This document shows, piece after piece, positions 1-7,558 of a stretch of 37,558 nucleotides of DNA; within the stretch, counting starts at the first letter, position 1, and each line of letters begins with the position of its first letter. The stretch covers positions 1 through 37,558 of the forward strand of contig JAPXRP010000019.1 of the NCBI GenBank assembly GCA_033813475.1. Reading direction: 5' to 3'. The position numbers and the translations under genes were made by a program. The notes below the pieces were generated by a model. The model had not been told where the DNA came from. It did no database searches and saw nothing but the letters and a program-made list of their open reading frames with translations. Origin of the DNA: JAAYBR01 sp033813475 (lineage in GTDB: Bacteria > Hydrogenedentota > Hydrogenedentia > Hydrogenedentales > CAITNO01).

Positions 1-243
1 GCTCAGGCCCGACTGCGCGGGCATCGCCGGCGCCGGCTGCGGGGCGAAGGCCTGCGGCGGCGTCGTCTGGGCGGCGGGGACGGCCGGGGGCGGGGCAAAG
101 GCGGGCCCCGGCGCGGCCGCTGGGGCCGCCGCGGGGGCGGGGGCGGGGGCCGGAGGCTCCCGCAGGGCGTTCATCACCAGCGGCGCGGCCAGAAAGAGCG
201 CCACCAGGATGATGACGATGACCGGGAACTTGTTGTTGTCCAT
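1..243 (-). CDS. Signal-anchor protein with Pro/Ala-rich linker (3' part outside window)
   Basis: The reading frame starts at an ATG read leftward from 243 and stays open to the window edge (81 codons), so the C-terminal part is missing. Residues about 6-24 are strongly hydrophobic (PVIVIILVALFLAAPLV) after a short charged start, which fits an uncleaved signal anchor. From about residue 29 the chain becomes a low-complexity Pro/Ala/Gln segment, typical of a linker to an outer domain that would lie beyond base 1. A TATTAT-like -10 is visible on this strand at 313-318, without a good -35. The function cannot be told from this fragment. The layout (anchor then Pro/Ala linker) resembles the protein at 25052-25708, but I see no real homology between them. 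Confidence 0.7.
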   Translation of the reverse strand, partial: MDNNKFPVIVIILVALFLAAPLVMNALREPPAPAPAPAAAPAAAPGPAFAPPPAVPAAQTTPPQAFAPQPAPAMPAQSGLS

Positions 244-457
244 GGGTATAACATCCACAGGGGACGGGGGGTGCCGCCAAACCAGACACCAGCCCGCGCC
301 CCTACTCTTGGGATAATACCCCTTTTCGCCGGATGGTTCCACCCCGGGCCGGGCTAACACCTCCTGAACAATTATGGGGTATGATACTTCCAGCACGCCG
401 GGCGGTGGCCGGCCTCATGCCGCGGGACGCGGCAAACCCTCCCTTTGGAAACAGCCC

Positions 458-1222
458 ATGAACACGCCAAGAAACTACCTTATAGACATGGACGGGGTGC
501 TGGTGCGGGGACGCACGGCGATCCCCGGCGCGCAGGACTTCATCGCGCGCCTGCGCGGGCGCGACGCCAAATACCTCGTGCTGACCAACAACCCCATGTA
601 CACCCCCGCCGACCTGGCGCACCGGCTCCAGAACAGCGGGCTCGACATCCCCGCCGACCGCATCTTCACCTCCGCCATGGCCACGGCCCAGTTTCTGCAC
701 TGGCAGCGCCCCCGGGGCACGGCCTTCGTCATCGGCGAGAGCGGCGTGACCAGCGCGCTCCACGAGGCGGGCTACATCATCACCGACCACGCCCCGGACT
801 ACGTCGTCCTCGGCGAGACCACCTCGCTGAACTTCGAGTCCATCACCAAGGCCATCCGGCTGATCACCGGGGGCGCCCGCTTCATCGCCACCAACCCCGA
901 CTCCTCCGGCCCCACGGAGGACGGCATCGTGCCCGCCTGCGGGGCCATGGCGGCGCTCATCGAGCGGGCCACGGGCCGGTCGCCCCTGTTCATCGGCAAG
1001 CCCGCGCCCCTCATGATGCGCAGCGCCATGAACCACCTCGGCGTCCACTCCCAGAACACGGTCATGGTGGGCGACCGCATGGACACCGACATCATCGCCG
1101 GGCTTCAGGCGGGCATGGACACCATCCTGGTGCTCAGCGGCGTCACCGCGCCCGAGGCCATAGACCGGTTCCCCTACCGCCCGACCTGGGTGCTCAACTC
1201 GGTCGCCGACATCGAAGTGTAG
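458..1222 (+). CDS. HAD superfamily class IIA phosphatase (NagD-like)
   Basis: Predicted cytoplasmic phosphatase of 254 residues. The four HAD signatures are present in order: the nucleophile motif DMDGVLV near the N-terminus (first Asp is the phosphoryl acceptor), LVLTNNP as motif II, IGKPAP supplying the motif III lysine, and VGDRMDTDI as the Mg-binding motif IV. The spacing between motifs II and III and the length fit subclass IIA (NagD / p-nitrophenyl phosphatase group). An upstream in-frame ATG at 374 would add 28 residues that do not look conserved; the ATG at 458 puts the catalytic motif about ten residues in, as usual for the family. It lies 8 bases upstream of an MFS permease gene, so the two are probably co-transcribed. 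The substrate is unknown; sugar or nucleotide monophosphates are typical for the family. Confidence 0.85.
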   Translation: MNTPRNYLIDMDGVLVRGRTAIPGAQDFIARLRGRDAKYLVLTNNPMYTPADLAHRLQNSGLDIPADRIFTSAMATAQFLHWQRPRGTAFVIGESGVTSALHEAGYIITDHAPDYVVLGETTSLNFESITKAIRLITGGARFIATNPDSSGPTEDGIVPACGAMAALIERATGRSPLFIGKPAPLMMRSAMNHLGVHSQNTVMVGDRMDTDIIAGLQAGMDTILVLSGVTAPEAIDRFPYRPTWVLNSVADIEV

Positions 1223-1230
1223 GGGGCGCG

Positions 1231-2610
1231 ATGGTCCGCATCCCCCTCTTCGGCAGCATGCGCGAGCTTGGCCCCCCGCCGAGGTACTTCCTGCTGTTCG
1301 TCGCGGTGAACGTTGTCTCCTGGCAGAACATCGTCGGCCCCTCCATGGTGCTCCTGGCGCGCAAAATCGGCATGCCCGAGTTCTTCGTGGGCATGATGCT
1401 CTCGTTCCTGCCCTTCACCTCCGTGCTCATGCTGCTCACGCTGCCCTGGGTGCCCCGGCTCGGCCCCAAGCGCCTGATGATGTGGGCCTGGGGTCTGCGC
1501 AACATCCTCTGCTGCATTGTCTTCACCCTGCCGCCGGCCCTCGCCTGGGGAAGCCCCCGGCTTTCCTGGGTCGTCTTCGGCACCGCCATCCTCGGCTTCT
1601 GCGTCATGCGCGCCCTCGGCGCGGGCGGATGGCTCCCCTGGCTCCACGAAATCGTGCCCCCCGGGCAGCGCTCCGCCTACTTCAGCAGCGAGACCGCCGT
1701 CACCCAGGTGATCAACGTGCTCATCATGCTGGCCCAGGCCGCCCTGCTCGCCGGCGGCGACGCGGGCATAGACCGCTTCCTCGCCATCTACGCCATCGGC
1801 ATATTGATGGGGTTCTGGAGCCTGCTGTGGATGCGCCGCATCCCCGGCGGCGACGCCATTGAGGGGATGAGCCCCATCCGGTTCCGCGAGGAGGTCCAGA
1901 CCTGCGCCGCCGCCGTGCGCGACGCCTCCTTCCTCAAGTTCATGCTCGTGGCCTCCTTCGGCATCTCCAGCATGTGCTGGTTCGGCGCCGCGAACGTCAT
2001 GTACATGCGCGACGTGCTGCGACTGCCCGACAGCGCCACCATGTCCATCAACGCCCTCGCCAGCCTCGGCGTCCTCTTCACCGTCGGCTCCTGGGGGCGC
2101 TTCACCGAGCAGAGCGGCAGCGGCCGCGCCATGTTCAAGAGCCTCATCGGCCACGGCTGCGCCGTGTTCACCGTGCTCCTGCTGCCGGTCGGATCCCCCT
2201 GGGCCGGCTACGGCATGGCCGGGGTCATGGTCCTCGGCACCGTCTTCTGCGCCGCCTTCAACGTCGCGGCCAACCGCGCCATGCTCAACCAGGTTCCGGA
2301 AACCAACCGCGTCGGCTATACCGCCGTCTGGACCGTCATCACCGCCTTCGCCCTCGGCGTCACGCCCCTCCTGGCCGGCGCCGTCATTGGCGCCTGGGGC
2401 CTGCGCGGCTTCCAGACCTGCTTTGTCATTTCGTCCGCCTGGGCGGTGCTCGCGGGCATCATCAGCCTTTGGACCGTCCGCGACAGCCACCTGGTTCCCC
2501 CGTCCGTCACCGCCATGCTCAACCCCCTGCTGCCCCTGCGCACCCTCGGGCGCATCCTCTGGATCACCGTCGGTCTCGACGAGAGCAACACCCGGCCCCC
2601 GGCGAAATAG
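1231..2610 (+). CDS. MFS family transporter
   Basis: Predicted inner-membrane permease of 459 residues with about ten to twelve hydrophobic segments spread along the chain and short basic loops, for example LGPKRLMMW after the second helix, the usual place of the MFS loop 2-3 basic motif. The two halves are separated by a charged central loop (about residues 215-235) as expected of the 6+6 fold. The ATG at 1231 follows the upstream HAD gene by 8 bases and has only a weak purine-rich site (TAGGGGG). The neighbour suggests a transported metabolite that is phosphorylated or dephosphorylated, but the sequence does not show the substrate. The C-terminal 40 residues are cytoplasmic and not recognisable. 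Confidence 0.8.
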   Translation: MVRIPLFGSMRELGPPPRYFLLFVAVNVVSWQNIVGPSMVLLARKIGMPEFFVGMMLSFLPFTSVLMLLTLPWVPRLGPKRLMMWAWGLRNILCCIVFTLPPALAWGSPRLSWVVFGTAILGFCVMRALGAGGWLPWLHEIVPPGQRSAYFSSETAVTQVINVLIMLAQAALLAGGDAGIDRFLAIYAIGILMGFWSLLWMRRIPGGDAIEGMSPIRFREEVQTCAAAVRDASFLKFMLVASFGISSMCWFGAANVMYMRDVLRLPDSATMSINALASLGVLFTVGSWGRFTEQSGSGRAMFKSLIGHGCAVFTVLLLPVGSPWAGYGMAGVMVLGTVFCAAFNVAANRAMLNQVPETNRVGYTAVWTVITAFALGVTPLLAGAVIGAWGLRGFQTCFVISSAWAVLAGIISLWTVRDSHLVPPSVTAMLNPLLPLRTLGRILWITVGLDESNTRPPAK

Positions 2611-2755
2611 CCTGGACACCGCTGCGGGGCAGGGGAGCGGGGGCTGCCATTCATTCCGTCCGCGGGAATAACCGGACGTATCGGATGTTAACCATGATGA
2701 ACTCAAGGTTCCGAGGTAAACAACCGACCGGCCACTGGCGGTCAAGGAGAGTCAA

Positions 2756-3313
2756 ATGAGCGAGCACAAAGAAACCCCTGAAGTTGTTGAAGAATCCCCC
2801 AAGGGCGGCTGTGGATGCAACTGTTCCTGCGGCGGCGAGTCGGAGGATGCGCCGTATGTGTGGGAAAACCAGGCGTCGCCCAAACCGCCCAAGAAGACGG
2901 GGCGGAGCCTCCTGCTGATCCTCCTGCTCGGCATGCTGTTTGCCGGCGGTCTCAGCATGGCCACCGCCATGGCGGGGGACGGTTCGGCCACCGCCGGCGG
3001 ATCCTGCGAGGGCAGCGCCTGCCCCGTCATGCGCCTGAAAGAGGCGGTGTTCCCGTCCAAGGCCTCCTGCGGCGACAAGGATGCCAAGAGCTGCGGCGAG
3101 AAAGCAGGCGCCTGCCCCGTGAGCGGCGCGTCCTCGGAAGCCGCGCCGGCGTCAGGAGAGGCGAAACTCCAGGAGACCGCCGCGCCCCGCGTGGACGCTT
3201 CCGTGCCCTCGCAGACGGTAAACGCCACCCTGGCCTCCTCCTCCACGGAATGCCCGGCGGACAAGAAGTCCTGCGGCAAAGGCAAGAGCTGCGGCGGGAA
3301 AGACAAGAAATAA
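2756..3313 (+). CDS. Cys-rich single-pass membrane protein, function unknown
   Basis: I do not recognise this 185-residue protein. The N-terminus is acidic, followed by a tight cysteine cluster CGCNCSC (residues 19-25). A basic stretch (KPPKKTGR) precedes one hydrophobic segment at about residues 50-68, so by the positive-inside rule the CGCNCSC end should face the cytoplasm. The outer part carries about eight further cysteines in short motifs (SCEGSACP, KSCGEKAGACP, KKSCGKGKSCGG) separated by an Ala/Ser/Thr-rich stretch, and ends in a Lys/Gly tail. There are twelve cysteines in all. The start is well supported by AAGGAGAG 6-8 bases upstream. It is followed by a strong terminator and looks monocistronic. 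Metal binding or redox is a guess from the cysteine content only. Confidence 0.7.
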   Translation: MSEHKETPEVVEESPKGGCGCNCSCGGESEDAPYVWENQASPKPPKKTGRSLLLILLLGMLFAGGLSMATAMAGDGSATAGGSCEGSACPVMRLKEAVFPSKASCGDKDAKSCGEKAGACPVSGASSEAAPASGEAKLQETAAPRVDASVPSQTVNATLASSSTECPADKKSCGKGKSCGGKDKK

Positions 3314-3379
3314 ACGGCCGCCCCCCGACGGCCTGAAACGAAAACCTCCTCCCTGGTGACGTGACCCACCAGATGGAAG

Positions 3380-3409
3380 TGCCGGAGCGGCAGCCGCTCC
3401 GGCATTTCT
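3380..3409 (+). terminator. Rho-independent terminator
   Basis: A perfect 11-bp stem (TGCCGGAGCGG at 3380-3390 with its complement at 3394-3404) has a 3-base loop and is followed on the plus strand by TTTCTC. It lies between the end of the Cys-rich gene (3313) and the end of the convergent yqeY gene (3413). The T-rich tail is on the plus strand, so it mainly serves the Cys-rich gene. Confidence 0.75.
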
Positions 3410-3412
3410 CCA

Positions 3413-3859
3413 TTACTGCCCCAGCACCTTCTTGCAGAGTTCCATGAGGATGCGCCCGTCGGCCAGGTCGCCCAGTTCCTTCTTCATGGCCCCGGTGAGT
3501 TTTCCGGCGTGGTTGATCTCGGGATGCTCCGCCAGAAAGGCGCGGATGCGCGCCTCCAGGTCCGCCTCACCGAGCTGCACCGGCAGGAACTCCTCAATGA
3601 TGGCGATTTCCTGCCCCAGCTGCTCCACCATTTCCAGGCGGTTCACCTGCCGGAAGGTCTCCATGCTCTGCTGGCGCTTCTTCACCTCCGCGCGCAGGGC
3701 AGCCACGGCCTCCTCATCGCTCACGCCGTCGGCGTGGGGCGACTCCTTCTCCTTGAGCAGCAGGGCCCCCTTCGCCATGCGCAGGGTCTCCGTGCGCAGG
3801 GTGTTGCGGTCCTTCGTTGCCTGCTTGATGCCTTCCTGGATGCGTTCACGAATGGTCAT
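3413..3859 (-). CDS. yqeY: GatB/YqeY domain protein
   Basis: A 148-residue protein that spans the whole YqeY family: N-terminal helical half with KQATKDRN and LRMAKGALLLKEKE, middle EEFLPVQLGEADLEARI, and a C-terminal half ending in GRILMELCKKVLGQ. The family shares a fold with the tail domain of the GatB subunit of the Glu-tRNA(Gln)/Asp-tRNA(Asn) amidotransferase. The free-standing form is widespread; its exact role, probably tRNA-linked, is not settled. The start is fixed by AAGGAGG about nine bases upstream. It is transcribed away from the methyltransferase gene across a 104-base divergent spacer and converges on the terminator at 3380. Confidence 0.9.
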   Translation of the reverse strand: MTIRERIQEGIKQATKDRNTLRTETLRMAKGALLLKEKESPHADGVSDEEAVAALRAEVKKRQQSMETFRQVNRLEMVEQLGQEIAIIEEFLPVQLGEADLEARIRAFLAEHPEINHAGKLTGAMKKELGDLADGRILMELCKKVLGQ

Positions 3860-3963
3860 GATGGGGCCTCCTTGCCCGTGCCGGGGACATGCTCCCCGCG
3901 CGGGGGATATGCTACCCTGTTCCGCTCAGCCGCCGCAAAGAAACGGCAAAGAGGAGACGACCG

Positions 3964-4713
3964 GTGGAACTGCCTCCCATGTTTTTCGAAGTGCACCGCG
4001 ACATGCCGCGCCAGGGCCCCGGGTCCGACGATTCCACCCTCCGGGCCCTGCGCCTGGCCGGGCCCCTTCCCCAAACCCCGGACATTCTGGATATCGGCTG
4101 CGGCCCCGGCGCCCAGACCCTCTGCCTGGCCCGCGCCACCGGCGGCCTTGTCACGGCGGTGGACACCCATCAGCCTTTCCTCGACGATCTGGCGGCCAGG
4201 GCCGCCGAGGCCGGCCTGGCCGAAAAGATCATTCCCCGCAACCAGTCCATGTGTGAACTGGCCGACCCGGACGCCTCCTACGACCTCGTCTGGTCCGAGG
4301 GCGCGGTGTACAACATGGGTTTCGAGGCGGGACTCCGCGCCTGGCGGCGTCTGTTGCGGGCCGGCGGCGTGATCGGCCTGAGCGAGGCTGTCTGGCTGAC
4401 GGATACCCCGCCCGCGGAAGCCCGCGCCTTCTGGGATTCGGAATATCCCGCCATCACCTCCGTCGGGGAAAACCTCGACCTGCTGGCCCGTTCGGGCTAC
4501 CGGCTCCTCGGGCATTTCATCCTGCCGTCCTCCGACTGGATGGACGGGTACTATCAGCATATCCGCGCGCGGCTGGCCGTCCTGCGTCCGCTCCATGCCG
4601 GGGATCCCGGGGCCGAGGAGGTCTTCGCCCTGGAAGAGCGCGAGATACGCATGTTCGAGGAGCACGGCGCCAGCTACGGCTACGCGTTCTTTGTCGCCCG
4701 CCGCGACGACTGA
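3964..4713 (+). CDS. Class I SAM-dependent methyltransferase
   Basis: Predicted cytoplasmic methyltransferase of 249 residues. The SAM-binding motif I is clear (ILDIGCGPGAQTLCLA), followed by an acidic residue at the end of strand 2 (VTAVDTH) and a motif IV-like segment YDLVWSEGAVYNMGFE. The N-terminal MFFEVHRDMPRQGPGS pattern is typical of one small UbiE/YdcL-like subgroup. I chose the GTG start at 3964 because GAGGAG lies 7 bases upstream and the family begins just before MFFE; an in-frame ATG at 3889 would add 25 residues that run through the upstream promoter and ribosome-binding region. The methyl acceptor is not evident. The gene appears to be monocistronic. Confidence 0.8.
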   Translation: MELPPMFFEVHRDMPRQGPGSDDSTLRALRLAGPLPQTPDILDIGCGPGAQTLCLARATGGLVTAVDTHQPFLDDLAARAAEAGLAEKIIPRNQSMCELADPDASYDLVWSEGAVYNMGFEAGLRAWRRLLRAGGVIGLSEAVWLTDTPPAEARAFWDSEYPAITSVGENLDLLARSGYRLLGHFILPSSDWMDGYYQHIRARLAVLRPLHAGDPGAEEVFALEEREIRMFEEHGASYGYAFFVARRDD

Positions 4714-4899
4714 TCCCCGGTCTTTTCGCGTCCGCATAGCCCCGGCATAGGCGCGCCTTTCCCCGCCGCGCAAATCAAAGCCCCGGCATCGAATAGTCAT
4801 TCTCCGGGCAAAGTACTTTTTCCCGCGCCCCCCCGCACACTCTCCGCGCAACACCAACCCGCGGACCGCATGCGGCCCGCCAACACGGGGAGACGCGCG

Positions 4900-5292
4900 A
4901 TGAAGCACGCCGGAAACTATGAGGTCGCACTGGAGAAGGACGAGAGCCGGGGAAACCGCCTGGGGGTGCCTGTGGCGCCGGAGCGGCTGCGGGACCTGCC
5001 CGCGTCGCGGGCCATGTGGTACGAAAGCGACGAGGATCTGCGCGAGCGCCTTGCGGCGGGAAAGGTGCGGGAACGCCGCCTGCGCTGGGTGCGCGCGGCC
5101 CTGGCGCTGCTGTGCACGCCCCGCGAGCAGGCCTGCGTGCGGTTCTATTACTTCGGGGGGCTCGACATGCGGAGCGCCGCGGCGCGGGCGGGCACCAGCC
5201 CCGCCACGGCCTGCCGCGACCTGCGCTCGGCCGTCGCCAAGCTGCGGGAGGCGGCGCGGGCCCTTCCGAAGGACCACTTCGATGCGGAGTGA
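4900..5292 (+). CDS. Small protein with sigma-70 region 4-like helix-turn-helix
   Basis: A 130-residue basic protein. Its C-terminal half (about residues 70-120) looks like region 4 of a sigma factor: a 'TPREQACVRFYYFGGL' helix, then MRSAAARAGTSPATACRDLR as a helix-turn-helix and a final KLREAARA helix. There is no recognisable region 2, so this is not a complete sigma factor. The N-terminal 65 residues are charged and unrecognised. The start ATG at 4900 follows GGGGAG by 7 bases; an earlier in-frame ATG at 4870 lacks such a site. It converges with the nucleotidyltransferase gene, 7 bases away. It could be a sigma-like transcription regulator or a phage-type late activator; the identification of the fold is moderate and its target is unknown. 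Confidence 0.6.
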   Translation: MKHAGNYEVALEKDESRGNRLGVPVAPERLRDLPASRAMWYESDEDLRERLAAGKVRERRLRWVRAALALLCTPREQACVRFYYFGGLDMRSAAARAGTSPATACRDLRSAVAKLREAARALPKDHFDAE

Positions 5293-5299
5293 GAAGGGG

Positions 5300-6238
5300 T
5301 CAGGCCTGGAGGCGGGCGGTCCGCGTGACGACCATGTCCGACAGGTCGGCTCCGTCGTCCAGCACCGCGCCCGGCATGACCACGCACCGTTCCAGCCGCG
5401 CGGGCCGCCGGATATCCACCCCGTCGCCCAGCACCGTCTCCACCAGCTCGGTCCCCGGCGCGATGCGGCAGCCCCCGCCGGTGAGCGAGGGGATGCCGAG
5501 GGCGGCCAGCCGGCGGCGGCAGCAGGCGACCAGGTCGCCGATGTAGGTGAGGTTCATGTCCCACGCCACCACGGGCACGGCGCGCACCTCCAAATCCAGG
5601 TCCACGAGGATCTGGATGGAGTCCGTCAGCTCGTACTCGTCGCGCAGGGACGTGCGCGGGGTCCGCCGGATGGCGTCGAAGATGTGGAGGCTGAACAGGT
5701 ACAGGCCGCAGCCCTTGAGCATGCTCTCCACGAAGCGCGGCTTCTCGATGACGCGCAGGACCCGCCCGTCGCCGTCCGTGCGCACGCTGAAATTGCGGCG
5801 CACCGCCTCCACGTCCGTCTCCTCCCGCACGGCCAGCGCGGCGGCCGCGCCGCGCGCCTCGAACTCCGCCAGCAGGCGCTCCGGCCGGTCCATCTCAAAG
5901 AAGATGTCGCCGAGGAAGAGCAGGAAGGGGCGGTCCACAAGCGTCTCCAGCTGGCCCACGGCGTGGGCGAGGCCCAGCCGCCTCTCCTGCTCCACATAGC
6001 GCAGGCGCACGCCGAAGGCGGACCCGTCGCCCAGTGCGGCGGTGATGCGGTGGCCCAGGTGGCCGATGACCACGAGGATGTCCGTGACCCCCAGCGCCCG
6101 CAGGTGCTCGATCTGGTAGACGAGCAGGGGCTTGTTGCAGACCGGCGCGACGGGCTTGGGCACCTCCTCGCCGAAGGGGCCCATGCGCGAGCCGTGGCCC
6201 GCCGCCAGAATCACGCCCAGGTACTTGCCGTCCGGCAT
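5300..6238 (-). CDS. Sugar-1-phosphate nucleotidyltransferase
   Basis: Predicted NDP-sugar pyrophosphorylase of 312 residues. It opens with the nucleotide-binding signature LAAGHGSRMGPFGEEVPKP (residues 11-29), followed by PLLVYQIEHL, the metal-binding acidic motif LGDIFFEMD, and a sugar-binding region around IEKPRFVESMLKGCGLYLF. After the Rossmann-like domain there is a short stretch with hexapeptide-repeat character (GDGVDIRRPARLERCVVMPGAVL), the start of a left-handed beta helix. The sugar and the nucleotide are not decidable; glucose-1-phosphate thymidylyl- or uridylyltransferase is most likely. The ATG at 6238 overlaps the stop of the macro-domain gene by one base (TGATG), which means translational coupling. 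Confidence 0.85.
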   Translation of the reverse strand: MPDGKYLGVILAAGHGSRMGPFGEEVPKPVAPVCNKPLLVYQIEHLRALGVTDILVVIGHLGHRITAALGDGSAFGVRLRYVEQERRLGLAHAVGQLETLVDRPFLLFLGDIFFEMDRPERLLAEFEARGAAAALAVREETDVEAVRRNFSVRTDGDGRVLRVIEKPRFVESMLKGCGLYLFSLHIFDAIRRTPRTSLRDEYELTDSIQILVDLDLEVRAVPVVAWDMNLTYIGDLVACCRRRLAALGIPSLTGGGCRIAPGTELVETVLGDGVDIRRPARLERCVVMPGAVLDDGADLSDMVVTRTARLQA

Positions 6239-6804
6239 CACTCCTCCTCGTTTGCGGTCGGGGCCGCCGCCTCGGGCAGACCGGCCAGCGCCGCGCGGAA
6301 CGCCCGCAGCACCTCCGGGGCGAACAGCAGGAAGCGGACCTTCTTCAGGCCGGGCCGCTTCCGTAAAAAGTCCGCCGTCGCGCCCAGCGCGACGCGCGCG
6401 GCCTCCTCCGGGGGATACCCGTAGACCCCGCAGCTGACGGCGGGAAACGACACCGTCTCCAGCCCGTTCTCCAGCGCCAGCCGCAGGCACTTCTCATGGC
6501 ACGACGCCAGCATCTCCGCCTCGCGTCCCCGTCCGTCGCGGTAGACCGGGCCCACCGTGTGGATCACATGCCGCGCCGGAAGATTATGGCCTCTGGTGAT
6601 CTTCGCGTCCCCGGTGGCGCAGCCGCCCAGCGTGCGGCACTCCTCGAAGAGCCCCGGCCCGGCGGCCCGGTGGGTCGCGCCGTCCACGCCGCCCCCGCCC
6701 AGCAGCGTGCTGTTCGCGGCGTTCACGATGGCGTCCACCCGCTCCCGCGTGATGTCGCCCGCCGCCAGCTCAAGCACCGCGCCGTTGATGACCACCGCGT
6801 CCAT
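6238..6804 (-). CDS. Macro-domain protein (ADP-ribose-binding / O-acetyl-ADP-ribose deacetylase type)
   Basis: A 188-residue stand-alone macro domain close to YmdB and MacroD. Key features are GDITRERVDAIVNAANSTLL with the substrate-contacting asparagines, GGGGVDGATHRAAG as the phosphate loop, HTVGPVYRDG, and FPAVSCGVYGYPPEEAARVA. These enzymes hydrolyse O-acetyl-ADP-ribose or remove ADP-ribose from Asp/Glu residues in the cytoplasm. The ATG at 6804 is preferred over one at 6834 because GAAAGG sits 7 bases upstream of it. The gene is coupled to the downstream nucleotidyltransferase. Pairing of a macro domain with a sugar nucleotidyltransferase is not a classical operon, so the shared role is unclear. 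The only other ADP-ribose enzyme in the window is at 33190-34143. Confidence 0.9.
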   Translation of the reverse strand: MDAVVINGAVLELAAGDITRERVDAIVNAANSTLLGGGGVDGATHRAAGPGLFEECRTLGGCATGDAKITRGHNLPARHVIHTVGPVYRDGRGREAEMLASCHEKCLRLALENGLETVSFPAVSCGVYGYPPEEAARVALGATADFLRKRPGLKKVRFLLFAPEVLRAFRAALAGLPEAAAPTANEEE

Positions 6805-6952
6805 GATGCGCCCTTTCCATGCCGCCGCGGACATTGTGGGCCAAAGCCCCGCGCCCGCGCAAGCGGGGCGGAAGGGAATACATGACTATTTGGTCCATTC
6901 TCCTGTAGAGGGGCTTCTTGCCGCGCCTGAGTGCGGGCACAACAACTATCGC

Positions 6953-7558
6953 TTATCCGTCCATGATGGTCTTGAGCGTTTCGAGAAAGCGTTTAGCCCA
7001 CGGGCTGGCTTGGGTAACCCTGCAGGGGGCAATGACCTTTAGAATCTTGAAAGAGTGCTCGCCCTTGCCGTAAGGGGCCTTTGTCCGGCAATTGGAACTT
7101 GCCTGCCTGAGTCCATTGTAGATGTCGGCTTTGGAAACGGCCTCGATGCTGGTGTGTTGTGGCAGTGCGTGGGCGTTGAATCCACGGCCGAAGAATCTTG
7201 AGAGTGCATCTTTGTCAGCCAAGAACCAGGTTTCCATACAGACCACCATAAGGTGGCAGTAGTCGTCGGTAACGTTCTCGGGGCAGTCGAAGCGGTCTCC
7301 CGGTCGGTTAGCCAAATATGTCCAGGGGAATATGTCGGAAGCAACAGCGTCCTCGCTATCGATGAGAAGTAGCGCGGTTTCGTTGCTACGGCAAGCGGTG
7401 CTGAAACGGTCGTAGGCTTCGCGCCTGCCGCCACAGGCGACAATGCGGGGCATGCGGCCCTTGAATCCAGCGTTTTCGAGGAAGACTCGGAAGCCCTCAC
7501 GGCATCGCGAACGGAGCGCCTCGGAGTGGCCACCGCCTTCGACAAAGAGTTTTATCAC
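6953..7558 (-). CDS. DUF4276 family protein, TOPRIM-like partner of the ATPase
   Basis: A 201-residue protein that I assign to DUF4276. It starts with a beta strand and acidic residue (IKLFVEGGG, Glu at about residue 7) and has a second acidic motif LLLIDSED (residues 64-70) followed by a Trp/Asp region; later METWFLADKDAL is characteristic of the family. An early Glu plus a downstream D-x-(E)-D is the layout of TOPRIM nuclease/primase domains, which is why I infer metal-dependent nuclease chemistry; that part is inference. The start is taken as GTG at 7558, giving a GTGA overlap with the ATPase stop; GTG at 7561 is equally served by the GGAGG at 7568-7572. The module is visibly lower in GC than its surroundings. 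Confidence 0.75.
   Translation of the reverse strand: MIKLFVEGGGHSEALRSRCREGFRVFLENAGFKGRMPRIVACGGRREAYDRFSTACRSNETALLLIDSEDAVASDIFPWTYLANRPGDRFDCPENVTDDYCHLMVVCMETWFLADKDALSRFFGRGFNAHALPQHTSIEAVSKADIYNGLRQASSNCRTKAPYGKGEHSFKILKVIAPCRVTQASPWAKRFLETLKTIMDG

Noticed and set aside
1174..2745. A 523-codon minus-strand frame opposite the MFS gene
   Set aside because: Highly charged Gly/Glu/His-rich shadow; the plus frame has the hydrophobic helices.
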